64,000 bases of DNA from Pelethousia sp034928145 (GTDB taxonomy: Bacteria > Bacillota > Clostridia > Christensenellales > CAG-138): the NCBI GenBank assembly GCA_034928145.1, contig JAYFPE010000007.1, positions 140,188-204,187 of the forward strand. Direction: 5' to 3'. The notes under the pieces are model-generated. The model was given only the letters and a program-made list of their open reading frames with translations, did no database searches and had not been told where the DNA came from. Position numbers and translations under genes: made by a program. Positions 34,921 to 42,859 of the stretch are shown in pieces. Numbering within the stretch: position 1 is the stretch's first letter; every line of letters begins with the position of its first letter.

Positions 34921-36891
34921 ATGAAAACCCTGCGAGCAAAAATCATTGCCGTTATGGTAGCCTTGCTGACTGCTTCCGTGGTCGTAACGGGCGCGATTTC
35001 CGCTTATCTGGGCTATCGGGGCACGCAAAACACCCTGGAGCAGAGCATGACCCAAATGGCCAAGGTGGCCGCGGAGCGGCTTGAATGGCAGCTTTACGCC
35101 TATAAAGGGCTGGTAGCGGATATGGGGCTGATCAAGCAGCTATCCGACAACGAAACTACCACCACCATGGCCTCCAAGCTCCGCTTGCTGCAAACGCGCG
35201 TGGAGGATGGCGGCTTTGTGGATGGGCACCTGGTCACCGTGCTCGGCCGTTCCCTCACGGACGAAACGGATTTCAGCGAGAACGCCTGCTTTAAGGCCGC
35301 GCTCAAAGGAGAGACCACCACGAGCGATCTCATCATCAACGAGGATGGAAGCACGCGGATCGTATTCGGCGCACCCCTTTGGCAGCACGGCCAGCGTGGC
35401 CTGAAGGTGGCGGGCGTGATAATCACCTCGATGGATGGGGAGATTCTCAGCCGGCTCGTGGAAGGGTTGCAGGTGAGCGAAAACGGCTCCGCCTACATTA
35501 TAAACCAGGAAGGCAACGTGATCGCGCACAAAAACCGCGCGCTAGTTACGGGCCGCAGCAACACCATTCAGGATGCGAAAACGGATCCCAGCCAGGCGGA
35601 TCTGGCAGCGCTGGAGCAGCGGATGATCGAGGGCCTCTGCGGCTTTGGCTCCTATGTTTACGGCGGCGAGAACAAGATGCTCTCCTATGCGCCCATTTCA
35701 GAGACCAGCGGCTGGAGCCTAGCCGTTACCGCGCCGAAGGCAGATTTCATGGAGCAGACCTGGCAGGGCATCTACATCACCATCGGCCTGGCGGCGCTGG
35801 TGGTGGCGGTGGGCGCGGCTGCGGCCGTGGTTGTGGCCAACCAAATATCCCGCCCCGTGAAGGCCTGCGCCAACCGGCTGGCCCTGGTAGCCGAGGGGGA
35901 CCTCCAATCTCCTGTGCCGCAGGTAAAAAGTAAGGATGAAACCAAGATATTGGCCGATGCTACCGATACCATTCTCACACAGGTGCGCGAAATTATCGCG
36001 GATATGGATGCGCGGTTGGACGGCATGGCCGGCGGTGATTTCGGCGCAGCAGGCCTCGGCGCGGCTTATAGGGGAGATTTTCAGCCCCTGGCCCAGTCAA
36101 TGGATCGTATTGCCCAAACCCTGAGCGATGCCATACGGCAGATCGTCCGATCCGCAGAGCAGGTAGCCCTGGGTGCCGGCCAGGTCGCCAACGGCGCGCA
36201 ATCCCTCAGCCAGGGTGCGGCCGAACAGGCCGGCACCGTAGAGGAGCTATTCGCCTCCGTCAGCTCCATTTCGGAGCAGGTGCGCGAGAACGCGCAAAGC
36301 GCGGATGATGCCAAGCAGCTCGCGGACGGGGCGCAGGCACAGGTACTCGAGGGCAATGCCAAGATGGCCGAGATGACCCAGGCCATGGCCGATATCCGCG
36401 CTTCCTCCGGCGAGATTGGCAAGATCATCAAAACTATTGAGGATATCGCCTTTCAAACCAACATCCTGGCTCTCAACGCGGCCGTGGAAGCGGCCCGGGC
36501 CGGGGAGGCGGGCAAGGGGTTTGCCGTGGTGGCGGATGAGGTGCGCAACCTTGCTTCCAAGAGCGCCGAGGCCGCGAGCAACACCACTTCCCTTATCGAA
36601 GGCTCCATCGCCTCCGTGGAACGGGGCGCGGGCATTGCGCAGGGTACGGCCCAATCCCTGGATGCGGTTGTGGAAGGCGTAAAGAAGCTGGCCGCCACGG
36701 TGGAGCAGATCACGAAGGCCAGCCGGGAGCAGGCTGAGGCCGTATCCCAGGTGAGCCTGGGTATGGAGCGGATCTCCGCTGTGGTGCAAACCAACTCCGC
36801 CACCGCGCAAGAGAGCGCCGCCGCCAGTGAGGAGCTTTCCAGCCAGTCTTCGCTTTTGCAGGATATGATGCGCGAATTTCACTTGGCATAA
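34921..36891 (+). CDS. methyl-accepting chemotaxis protein, Cache-type sensor
   Basis: A 656-residue membrane receptor. One membrane segment at about residues 7-32, an extracellular double-Cache-like domain to about 280, a second membrane segment (about 281-305), a HAMP linker (SRPVKACANRLALVAEGDL) and a cytoplasmic signalling domain with the conserved tip ARAGEAGKGFAVVADEVRNLA that contacts CheA and CheW. It stands 21 bases before cheW. The ligand is unknown; Cache domains usually bind amino acids or organic acids. Confidence 0.95.
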   Translation: MKTLRAKIIAVMVALLTASVVVTGAISAYLGYRGTQNTLEQSMTQMAKVAAERLEWQLYAYKGLVADMGLIKQLSDNETTTTMASKLRLLQTRVEDGGFVDGHLVTVLGRSLTDETDFSENACFKAALKGETTTSDLIINEDGSTRIVFGAPLWQHGQRGLKVAGVIITSMDGEILSRLVEGLQVSENGSAYIINQEGNVIAHKNRALVTGRSNTIQDAKTDPSQADLAALEQRMIEGLCGFGSYVYGGENKMLSYAPISETSGWSLAVTAPKADFMEQTWQGIYITIGLAALVVAVGAAAAVVVANQISRPVKACANRLALVAEGDLQSPVPQVKSKDETKILADATDTILTQVREIIADMDARLDGMAGGDFGAAGLGAAYRGDFQPLAQSMDRIAQTLSDAIRQIVRSAEQVALGAGQVANGAQSLSQGAAEQAGTVEELFASVSSISEQVRENAQSADDAKQLADGAQAQVLEGNAKMAEMTQAMADIRASSGEIGKIIKTIEDIAFQTNILALNAAVEAARAGEAGKGFAVVADEVRNLASKSAEAASNTTSLIEGSIASVERGAGIAQGTAQSLDAVVEGVKKLAATVEQITKASREQAEAVSQVSLGMERISAVVQTNSATAQESAAASEELSSQSSLLQDMMREFHLA

Positions 36892-36912
36892 AATATGGAG
36901 AGGAGAAACGGT

Positions 36913-37368
36913 ATGGAATCCCTGCTGAACATGGCCATTGGCCAGGAGGAGATGGAAAACCGGTATCTGATATTCTGGCTGGATGAGCAGCTTTTCGGCC
37001 TGCCTATCGAAAGCGTGGTGCAGATCGTACAGATGCAGGAAATCATCCGTATACCCAAGGCCCCCGCCTATGAAAAGGGCGTGATCCACCTGAGGGGCAG
37101 CATTATTACCGTAATGGACGCCCGGCTCCGCCTGGGCAAGGCGGAGGCCGATTATACGGAGCGCACCTGCATCCTGGCATGCAGCGTTGCCGGCAAATCC
37201 CTAGGCCTGATCGTGGATGCGGTGGAAGAGGTTATGCAGATCGCCAGGGAGGATATTTCGCCCGCTCCCGCGCTGGCCGCTTCGGCCAACGACTATATGC
37301 TGGGCGTGGCCAGGGCGGATATGGGCATGGTGTTGCTGCTCTCCCCGGAAAAGCTCTGGAGCTTGTAA
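36913..37368 (+). CDS. cheW: chemotaxis coupling protein CheW
   Basis: A 151-residue CheW: YLIFWLDEQLFGLPIESVVQIVQM, IRIPKAPAYEKGVIHLRGSIITVMDARLRLG and GLIVDAVEEVMQI are the family's conserved stretches. It couples receptors to the CheA kinase. I start it at 36913, where GAGAGGAG lies 8 bases upstream. It pairs with the receptor just upstream; cheA is elsewhere. Confidence 0.95.
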   Translation: MESLLNMAIGQEEMENRYLIFWLDEQLFGLPIESVVQIVQMQEIIRIPKAPAYEKGVIHLRGSIITVMDARLRLGKAEADYTERTCILACSVAGKSLGLIVDAVEEVMQIAREDISPAPALAASANDYMLGVARADMGMVLLLSPEKLWSL

Positions 37369-37403
37369 GTGATAGGAAGCGACTATAGCATTTTTCGATA
37401 CGT

Positions 37404-37427
37404 AAAAGCGGCCCTAGGGCCGCTTTT
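37404..37427. terminator. bidirectional terminator between cheW and the MOSC gene
   Basis: A perfect 24-base palindrome AAAAGCGGCCC-TA-GGGCCGCTTTT, followed by more T, between convergent genes. Confidence 0.85.
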
Positions 37428-37438
37428 TTATCTTCCCA

Positions 37439-37870
37439 TCACACGATGGTGATCTCGTCTCCCGGGCGGATATCGCCCGGCTCGAGAACCTTTACGAAGA
37501 TGCCCTCCGTAGGCATGATGCACATACCGACCTGCTTGTATATCTGGCAATGCTGGTGGCACTCCTTGCCGATTTGGGTCACCTCGGCCAGGCAATCGCC
37601 AAGGCGCAGCTTGGTGCCCACAGCCAGGGTATAGAGCTCAATGCCCTCGGTGGTGATGTTTTCCGCGAATTTGCCGGGCGTCAAATCCTGCACGCCCAGG
37701 GCGGTCATCTTATCCACGCTCTCCTTAGCCAGCAGGCTGATCTGCCTATGCCAGTTCGCTGCGTGAGCGTCCCCCTCAATGCCGTGATCCACGCTGGTGT
37801 GGGCTACGGGGATGGGGTGCTTGAAGGTACCCTTATGTTCGCTAATGTTTACCGCTACCACCTTTGCCAT
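37439..37870 (-). CDS. MOSC-domain protein
   Basis: A 143-residue MOSC (molybdenum cofactor sulfurase C-terminal) domain protein. It shows SVDHGIEGDAHAANWHRQISLL, PGKFAENITTEGIELYTL and GKECHQHCQIYKQVGMCIMPTEG, with cysteine and histidine residues probably handling sulfur or a metal-sulfur carrier. It is the last gene of the mog-moaC-moaA run, 6 bases after moaA, so a role in molybdenum cofactor use is well supported. Confidence 0.92.
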   Translation of the reverse strand: MAKVVAVNISEHKGTFKHPIPVAHTSVDHGIEGDAHAANWHRQISLLAKESVDKMTALGVQDLTPGKFAENITTEGIELYTLAVGTKLRLGDCLAEVTQIGKECHQHCQIYKQVGMCIMPTEGIFVKVLEPGDIRPGDEITIV

Positions 37871-37876
37871 CTTAGC

Positions 37877-38821
37877 TTATCCTCCGATCCGGTTCATGGT
37901 CCGGTCCGTATCGCTGCCACGCTCCGCCATGTGGTGGCGCATGGGCTTTTTTGTGATGCCGGCCCGCATGGCGGCCAACAGCGCCTCCCCTGTAAGGCCG
38001 CGCAGGGGGATTTCCTCGCTGGAGTGCAGGCAAGGCTTAAGCATGCCATCCGCAGTCACGCGAATGCGGTTGCAATCCCCGCAAAAGCGATGGCTTAGGG
38101 GGCGAATCAGCCCTACCGTGCCCAAATAGCCAGGCATTTGGTAGCGCTCCGCCACGCCTTTGGCTGGCAGGGGAGCCAGCGCCGGGCAAGCCGTGAGCAC
38201 CGTTTCGGCAGGCAGGAAGCGGCCCTTTTCCCAATGCGCGCATTCGCCAATGGGCATCAGCTCGATAAAGCGAACCTCGTAGGGCTTGTCCCTGGTCAGT
38301 TCGACCAGGGCGGGGATCTCGTCGTCGTTGACGCCGCCCATCAGCACAGCATTGAGCTTGATGTTGGTAAAGCCGGCCGCCTCGGCGGCCTCAATGCCGG
38401 CCCAGGTATCTTTAAATTCGCCCCAGCGGGTGATGCGGCGGTATTTGGCCGGATTCAGCGTGTCCAGGCTGATGTTGAGCCGGTCGACCCCTGCCGCGCG
38501 CAGATCTTCGGCGTAGCGCGTGAGCAGCAGGCCGTTGGTGGTGAGGCAGAGCTCGCCGAGGCCGTTTAGCGCGCCGATTCCCCGGCAGATTTCCAAAATA
38601 CCCTTGCGCACCAGCGGCTCGCCGCCGGTGATGCGGATCTTGGTGATGCCCAAAGAAACAGCGGCCTCGGCGATGGCCACACATTCCTCCACCCGCAGGA
38701 TTTCGCTGTGCGGCAGAATGGGCACGCCGCTTTCGGGCATGCAGTATTGGCAACGCAGGTTGCACTTATCCGTAACGGAAAGCCGCAAATACTCGATGGA
38801 GCGCCCGTAATCATCCAGCAT
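37877..38821 (-). CDS. moaA: GTP 3',8-cyclase
   Basis: Radical-SAM enzyme for the first step of molybdopterin synthesis. The 314 residues have the N-terminal cluster motif CNLRCQYC (about 18-25), TGGEPLVRKG, LTTNGLLL and NISLDTLNP, and the C-terminal cluster motif FCGDCNRIRVTADGMLKPCL. A C-terminal pair GG (RIGG) is kept, which MoaA needs for activity. The ATG at 38821 lies two bases past the moaC stop codon (38824-38826); longer upstream in-frame codons lie inside moaC and are not used. Confidence 0.95.
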   Translation of the reverse strand: MLDDYGRSIEYLRLSVTDKCNLRCQYCMPESGVPILPHSEILRVEECVAIAEAAVSLGITKIRITGGEPLVRKGILEICRGIGALNGLGELCLTTNGLLLTRYAEDLRAAGVDRLNISLDTLNPAKYRRITRWGEFKDTWAGIEAAEAAGFTNIKLNAVLMGGVNDDEIPALVELTRDKPYEVRFIELMPIGECAHWEKGRFLPAETVLTACPALAPLPAKGVAERYQMPGYLGTVGLIRPLSHRFCGDCNRIRVTADGMLKPCLHSSEEIPLRGLTGEALLAAMRAGITKKPMRHHMAERGSDTDRTMNRIGG

Positions 38822-38823
38822 GC

Positions 38824-39306
38824 TCAATCCTCGCTTTGCCGCTGATAGATGCCGCTTTTGCCGCCGCTCTTGTGCAGCAGGCAGATCTGGCCGATCTCCA
38901 TGCCCCGATCCACGGCCTTGCACATATCGTATACCGTAAGGGCGGCCACGGAGCAGGCGGTGAGGGCTTCCATTTCCACCCCCGTGTGGTAGGTGCAGGA
39001 GACCTCGGCCTCGATGCGTACCCGATCCGTGCCCAGCGGCGCTAATTCCACGCGCACGGCGTCCAGCGGCAGGGGGTGGCACATGGGGATCAGTTCCCAT
39101 GTGCGCTTGGCAGCCATGATGCCGGCGATGCGGGCGCAGGCGAATACATCCCCTTTGGGCATTTGCCCGCCTGTGATCAGGGCCAGGGTTTCGGGCTTCA
39201 TTTTTACAATGGCCTCTGCCACGGCCCGGCGCTTGCTATCGGCCTTGGCCCCCACATCTACCATGCGGGCCTGGCCCTTTTCATCTATGTGCGATAGCTT
39301 TTCCAT
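38824..39306 (-). CDS. moaC: cyclic pyranopterin monophosphate synthase
   Basis: Second step of molybdopterin synthesis, acting with MoaA. 160 residues, with HIDEKGQARMVDVGAKADSKRRAVAEA, ITGGQMPKGDVFACARIAGIMAAKRTWELIPMCHPLPL (substrate-binding His and Lys) and HTGVEMEALTACSVAALTVYDMCKA. The start at 39306 follows AAGGAG; residues before it are not MoaC-like. Confidence 0.95.
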   Translation of the reverse strand: MEKLSHIDEKGQARMVDVGAKADSKRRAVAEAIVKMKPETLALITGGQMPKGDVFACARIAGIMAAKRTWELIPMCHPLPLDAVRVELAPLGTDRVRIEAEVSCTYHTGVEMEALTACSVAALTVYDMCKAVDRGMEIGQICLLHKSGGKSGIYQRQSED

Positions 39307-39326
39307 ATGCTCTCCTTGGGCGCCCT

Positions 39327-39815
39327 TTATGTGCGGGCGCATTCCGCAGCTTCACCCCGCAGGATATCCACCCCATGGCCCAACGCCGGCAGGATAACCT
39401 CCAGGCATTCGCGCACAGCCTTGGGGCTGCCGGGCAGGTTGACGATAAGCGTGCGTTTACGGATGCCGGCCATGGCCCTGGTGAGCATGGCCCGGTTGGT
39501 GATTTGCAGGCTCCTTGCGCGCATGGCCTCGGGGATGCCCGGGGTTAGGCGGTCCACCACATCCAGCGTGGCCTCGGGCGTCACATCCCGAGAAGAAAAG
39601 CCCGTGCCGCCGGTGGTAAAAACCACCTCCGCCAGATCCTCATCGCAAAGCTTTTTCAGGGCCTCGGCAATTAGCAAGCGCTCATCCGCCAGGATCTCAT
39701 AAGAAGATACCGAAGCAAAGCCCTGGCACATCTCTCGGATGACCTGGCCGCTCACATCTTCCCGCTCGCCCCGGGCGCCCTTATCGCTGGCCGTGATGAT
39801 GGCGATCCTATACAT
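39327..39815 (-). CDS. mog: molybdenum cofactor adenylyltransferase-type protein (MogA/MoaB family)
   Basis: Activates molybdopterin with ATP before metal insertion. 162 residues, with IITASDKGARGEREDVSG, the substrate loop VVFTTGGTGFSSRDVTPEAT and LIVNLPGSPKAVRECLE. It opens the mog-moaC-moaA-MOSC operon. MoaD, MoaE and MoeA are not in the window. Confidence 0.93.
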   Translation of the reverse strand: MYRIAIITASDKGARGEREDVSGQVIREMCQGFASVSSYEILADERLLIAEALKKLCDEDLAEVVFTTGGTGFSSRDVTPEATLDVVDRLTPGIPEAMRARSLQITNRAMLTRAMAGIRKRTLIVNLPGSPKAVRECLEVILPALGHGVDILRGEAAECART

Positions 39816-39863
39816 GACGTTCCTCCTATAGGGCCGGGCTGCCCGCTGATTTGCGCATGATTG

Positions 39864-39872
39864 ATTATAGCA
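39864..39872 (-). promoter_or_regulatory. extended -10 promoter of the molybdenum cofactor operon
   Basis: Minus strand TGCTATAAT with a weak TTCCTT-like -35 at 17 bases. The leader of about 45 bases is too short for a molybdenum cofactor riboswitch. Confidence 0.55.
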
Positions 39873-39927
39873 TATCCAGCGGAAAGAAGGAAATTGTTTG
39901 AGAAAATGATGCGAATATCGTTTTTAC

Positions 39928-41892
39928 ATGCACTTTACAGGCATTTTATCGAAAATATCTTGTAATTTCCAGTTACATCCATTAAAATTTTATATACATA
40001 TGGCTTTTTATCATACTACACAAAACCGGAACCTGACGGCTGAAAAATCAAGGCGGCGGCCTTTTGGGGTAGGCCCCTTGGCAGGGGATAAACGAGGCCC
40101 GGGCGGCAAGCCGGGGCTGGTTTTTCTTGCGTGCAGCTTGCTGTTTGCGATTGCCCTGGTTTGGCTGTTCAGCCTGCAAAAGGCCAGGATCAAGCGGGAG
40201 ATCGATTCTCTCGTGTGCAGCAACCTTGATGCGAACATCCAAAACCGGGCCTCCGAGATTAGCGGGCAAATCGCCGATACCCGCAACACGTTGCAGGCAG
40301 CGGCCGACGTGGTGCAGATCGCCGGCGTTCCTCCGGAGGATGCGCGCTTTCAGGCGTTGCTCGACCAAATAGACGCCATGGATTCCGCTGAAAATGTGTG
40401 CTATACCGCCGCGGCAGATCTGGCGACCAGCAAGCTGGCTGCTTCCGCCGCGCGCCTGCTCCGGGGCGAGGCCGTGGTGACCGATATCACATATTCCGTC
40501 CCCTTGGGCGGCTATTATTTTTATATCTGCATGCCCGTATGGGAAGAGGGGGGGGTTTCCGGGGTGATTTCCGCCCGCGTGTGGGCGGAGGACCTGACGC
40601 GGGCAGAGCCGGATGGCGTTACCTACAAAAACGTGCGCACCTACCTGATAAATAGCGATGGCCGCTTCGCTTTCATCGACCAGCAGACCCGCCCGGTTGG
40701 GGATATTTTCGCCAGCATGCGAAACGACGGTCTCTCCGAGGTGGATACGGCCCACCTTGCCCGGGCTTTGCATGGCCAAGGTGGAAGCAGCTATCAATTC
40801 ACCCGCAAGGGTGATGATTTCTTCGTTTCTATCGGTGAGATCGGCTATAACGACTGGCACCTGGCGGCCTTTTTGCGCGGATCGGATGTGCTGGTGCAAT
40901 CCGACGGCATGCTCCAAAGCGTTCTGCATACCAGCGCCGCCCTGGTGCTGCTGACTACGGGCACCTGTTGCGTAATCTATGTCATGCTCCTAAAGGATCG
41001 CAGAAAGCTCGAGCGTGAGCAGCGCCGCTATGCCATGCTGGGCCAGTTCTCCGATACGGTTCTTTTTGAATACAACCGCGAAACGGACGCCGTGGAATTT
41101 ACCTCCAACGCAAAGGCCCGCCTTTGCCTGGAGGGAGCCGCCCGCCTGGAGGATATCACCTACCCGGATCAGGCCCGCAAGCTTTTCCATCCGGACGACC
41201 TTGATAAGGTACGAGAGATCTTCTTTGCGCGCAAGGAGGAGGGCGCCCTTTATTATACGGAGCTGCGGATCAAATGCCAGGATGGCTGCTACCTTTGGTT
41301 CGGTTGCCAATATAGGGCGTTGGAGGATGCGGCCAGGGGCCTTTCGCTAGTGGTAGGAAAGCTGGTGGATATCACGGATCAGCGCAGCCGCGAGCAGGCG
41401 CTGGAGGAAAGCGCCCGCCGGGATATCCTCACAGGCGTCTATAATAAGGCCGGGGAGGATCTGGTTGACGAGCTTTTAAAGGAGCGGCCCCAGGGCGCTT
41501 TGATAATGTTGGATGTGGATCGGCTCAAAAAGCTCAACGATACCTATGGCCACAGCGTCGGCGATCTGGCGCTGGCCGAGCTCGGCCGCCTGCTCAACGA
41601 GACCTTTCGCCAGGGCGATATCGTAGCCCGGGTAGGCGGGGATGAATTCATCGTATTCCTGCCCGGCCCGCGCGACCCGGAGGTGGCATGCACGCGTACC
41701 GAGCAGTTGCTCTGCCGTATCCGCGCCATCCCTGTGGGAGACCAGGGACAGACCCTTTCTGTCAGTGCGGGGCTCGCCCTTGCGCCCCGGGATGGCCATA
41801 CCTACCGGGAACTTTACGCGGCCGCGGATAAGGCGATGTATTGCGCCAAACAGAAATGCGTCTGCAAAGAGGCTTTAGTGGAAAAACAATAA
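39928..41892 (+). CDS. diguanylate cyclase with Cache and PAS-like sensor domains
   Basis: Membrane-bound GGDEF enzyme making c-di-GMP. Layout: membrane segment at about residues 65-85, extracellular Cache-like domain to about 330, second membrane segment (about 335-357), a PAS-like domain (about 365-480; FSDTVLFEYNRETD, FHPDDLDKVREI) and GGDEF at the end. The active site is intact (RVGGDEF) and the inhibitory RxxD is present (RQGD, five residues before). The first ATG (39928) and the one at 40000 both lack a clear ribosome site; the 40000 start would give 630 residues. Signals and targets are unknown. Confidence 0.9.
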   Translation: MHFTGILSKISCNFQLHPLKFYIHMAFYHTTQNRNLTAEKSRRRPFGVGPLAGDKRGPGGKPGLVFLACSLLFAIALVWLFSLQKARIKREIDSLVCSNLDANIQNRASEISGQIADTRNTLQAAADVVQIAGVPPEDARFQALLDQIDAMDSAENVCYTAAADLATSKLAASAARLLRGEAVVTDITYSVPLGGYYFYICMPVWEEGGVSGVISARVWAEDLTRAEPDGVTYKNVRTYLINSDGRFAFIDQQTRPVGDIFASMRNDGLSEVDTAHLARALHGQGGSSYQFTRKGDDFFVSIGEIGYNDWHLAAFLRGSDVLVQSDGMLQSVLHTSAALVLLTTGTCCVIYVMLLKDRRKLEREQRRYAMLGQFSDTVLFEYNRETDAVEFTSNAKARLCLEGAARLEDITYPDQARKLFHPDDLDKVREIFFARKEEGALYYTELRIKCQDGCYLWFGCQYRALEDAARGLSLVVGKLVDITDQRSREQALEESARRDILTGVYNKAGEDLVDELLKERPQGALIMLDVDRLKKLNDTYGHSVGDLALAELGRLLNETFRQGDIVARVGGDEFIVFLPGPRDPEVACTRTEQLLCRIRAIPVGDQGQTLSVSAGLALAPRDGHTYRELYAAADKAMYCAKQKCVCKEALVEKQ

Positions 41893-42135
41893 AGCCCTGA
41901 GAACCAGGGCTTGTTGAGTGTTAAAAAACCTGGGGTTGTCAAGGGGCCGTAGCCCCCTGACCTCCATTCCGGCTTCGGCGGCATGTACGCCAAAACGGAC
42001 GAAAGCCGCAGGCTTTTTTACTTTTCACGCTTTGCCGCCCGGAAACGCGCTGCGTTTTAGGCAAAGCGCGCATCCTCAGAACAGTGGCCGCGCAACTTTT
42101 TTGATAAGTAGCAAGCCCCGGGAACCAGGGCTTGC
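41892..42135. repeat. hairpin-rich block flanked by two copies of a terminator hairpin
   Basis: The GGDEF gene ends in a terminator (stem 41892-41899 with 41905-41912, followed by TTGTTG). A near copy, sharing GAACCAGGGCTTG, recurs at about 42110-42134. Between them about 200 bases hold several short inverted repeats (GGGGCCGTAGCCCC, GCCTTCGGC-like, AGCCGCAGGCTTTTTT) and no gene. The second copy also faces the nrdG 3' end. The pattern repeats that at 17602-18019: a terminator duplicated around a non-coding, hairpin-rich insert. Confidence 0.5.
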
Positions 42136-42175
42136 ACAAAAATCCAAAGTGGCGCAAGGGCCGCTTTTTTGGTTG

Positions 42176-42859
42176 TCAGGCCAGCAGATTGGGCTGCAGG
42201 GCCAGCAGCGCGTCCATCTCGGCGGCAACGGCCACGGAACTGAGGGCCGGGCGCTGCAGCAGGGGCGCATCCTGGGGCCTATAGAGAGCGGGCGGGCGAA
42301 AATAATTGAGCCGCCAGCGGGGGGCTGGGGGAAAGGAAGCGAGCAGCTCCTTGAGCTGCTCCATTCTAAGGCCAGGGTAAAGGGTGGTGCGCAGCTCGTA
42401 GGCCGCGCCCAGCCATTGCAGGGCCTTGGCGGTTTTGGCCGGGCCCGCGCCCTCCTGGCCGGTAACCGCGGGGTAATCGGCGGGCAGGGCTTTAATATCC
42501 AGGGCTACGTAATCGAGCAGGCCCGCTTCCCATAGGGCCACCACAGCGCCGGGCCGCTGGCCGTTGGTATCGAGCTTTGTTTTGTAGCCCAGGGCCCGGA
42601 TACGGCTAAGTACCTCGGGCAGATCCGTTTGCAATGTGGGCTCGCCGCCGCTGAGCACCACGCCGTCCAACAGGCCCCTGCGTTTTTCGAGAAAGGCCCA
42701 TACCTCCTCTTCAGCCGGGTTTGCGCCGCCGGCCCGGCTGATCAGCTCGCGATTGTGGCAGTAGAAGCAGTTCATATCGCAGCCCCGGGTGAAAAGCACA
42801 CAGCAAAGCACGCCGGGGAAATCGATGGTGCTGCTTTTTTGTATGCCGCCTAAGATCAT
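42176..42859 (-). CDS. nrdG: anaerobic ribonucleotide reductase activating protein
   Basis: Radical-SAM activase that puts the glycyl radical on NrdD. 227 residues with the cluster motif CDMNCFYC (Cys27, Cys31, Cys34), LSGGEPTLQTDLPE and KLDTNGQRP. Its ATG overlaps the nrdD stop by 4 bases, so the two are coupled. Confidence 0.95.
   Translation of the reverse strand: MILGGIQKSSTIDFPGVLCCVLFTRGCDMNCFYCHNRELISRAGGANPAEEEVWAFLEKRRGLLDGVVLSGGEPTLQTDLPEVLSRIRALGYKTKLDTNGQRPGAVVALWEAGLLDYVALDIKALPADYPAVTGQEGAGPAKTAKALQWLGAAYELRTTLYPGLRMEQLKELLASFPPAPRWRLNYFRPPALYRPQDAPLLQRPALSSVAVAAEMDALLALQPNLLA

Noticed and set aside
37877..39100. Extended moaA with about 90 extra N-terminal residues
   Set aside because: The extension is moaC read in another frame; the MLDDYGRSI start fits MoaA length and follows moaC directly.
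39816..39863. Molybdenum cofactor riboswitch before mog
   Set aside because: The leader is only about 45 bases and has no complex fold.
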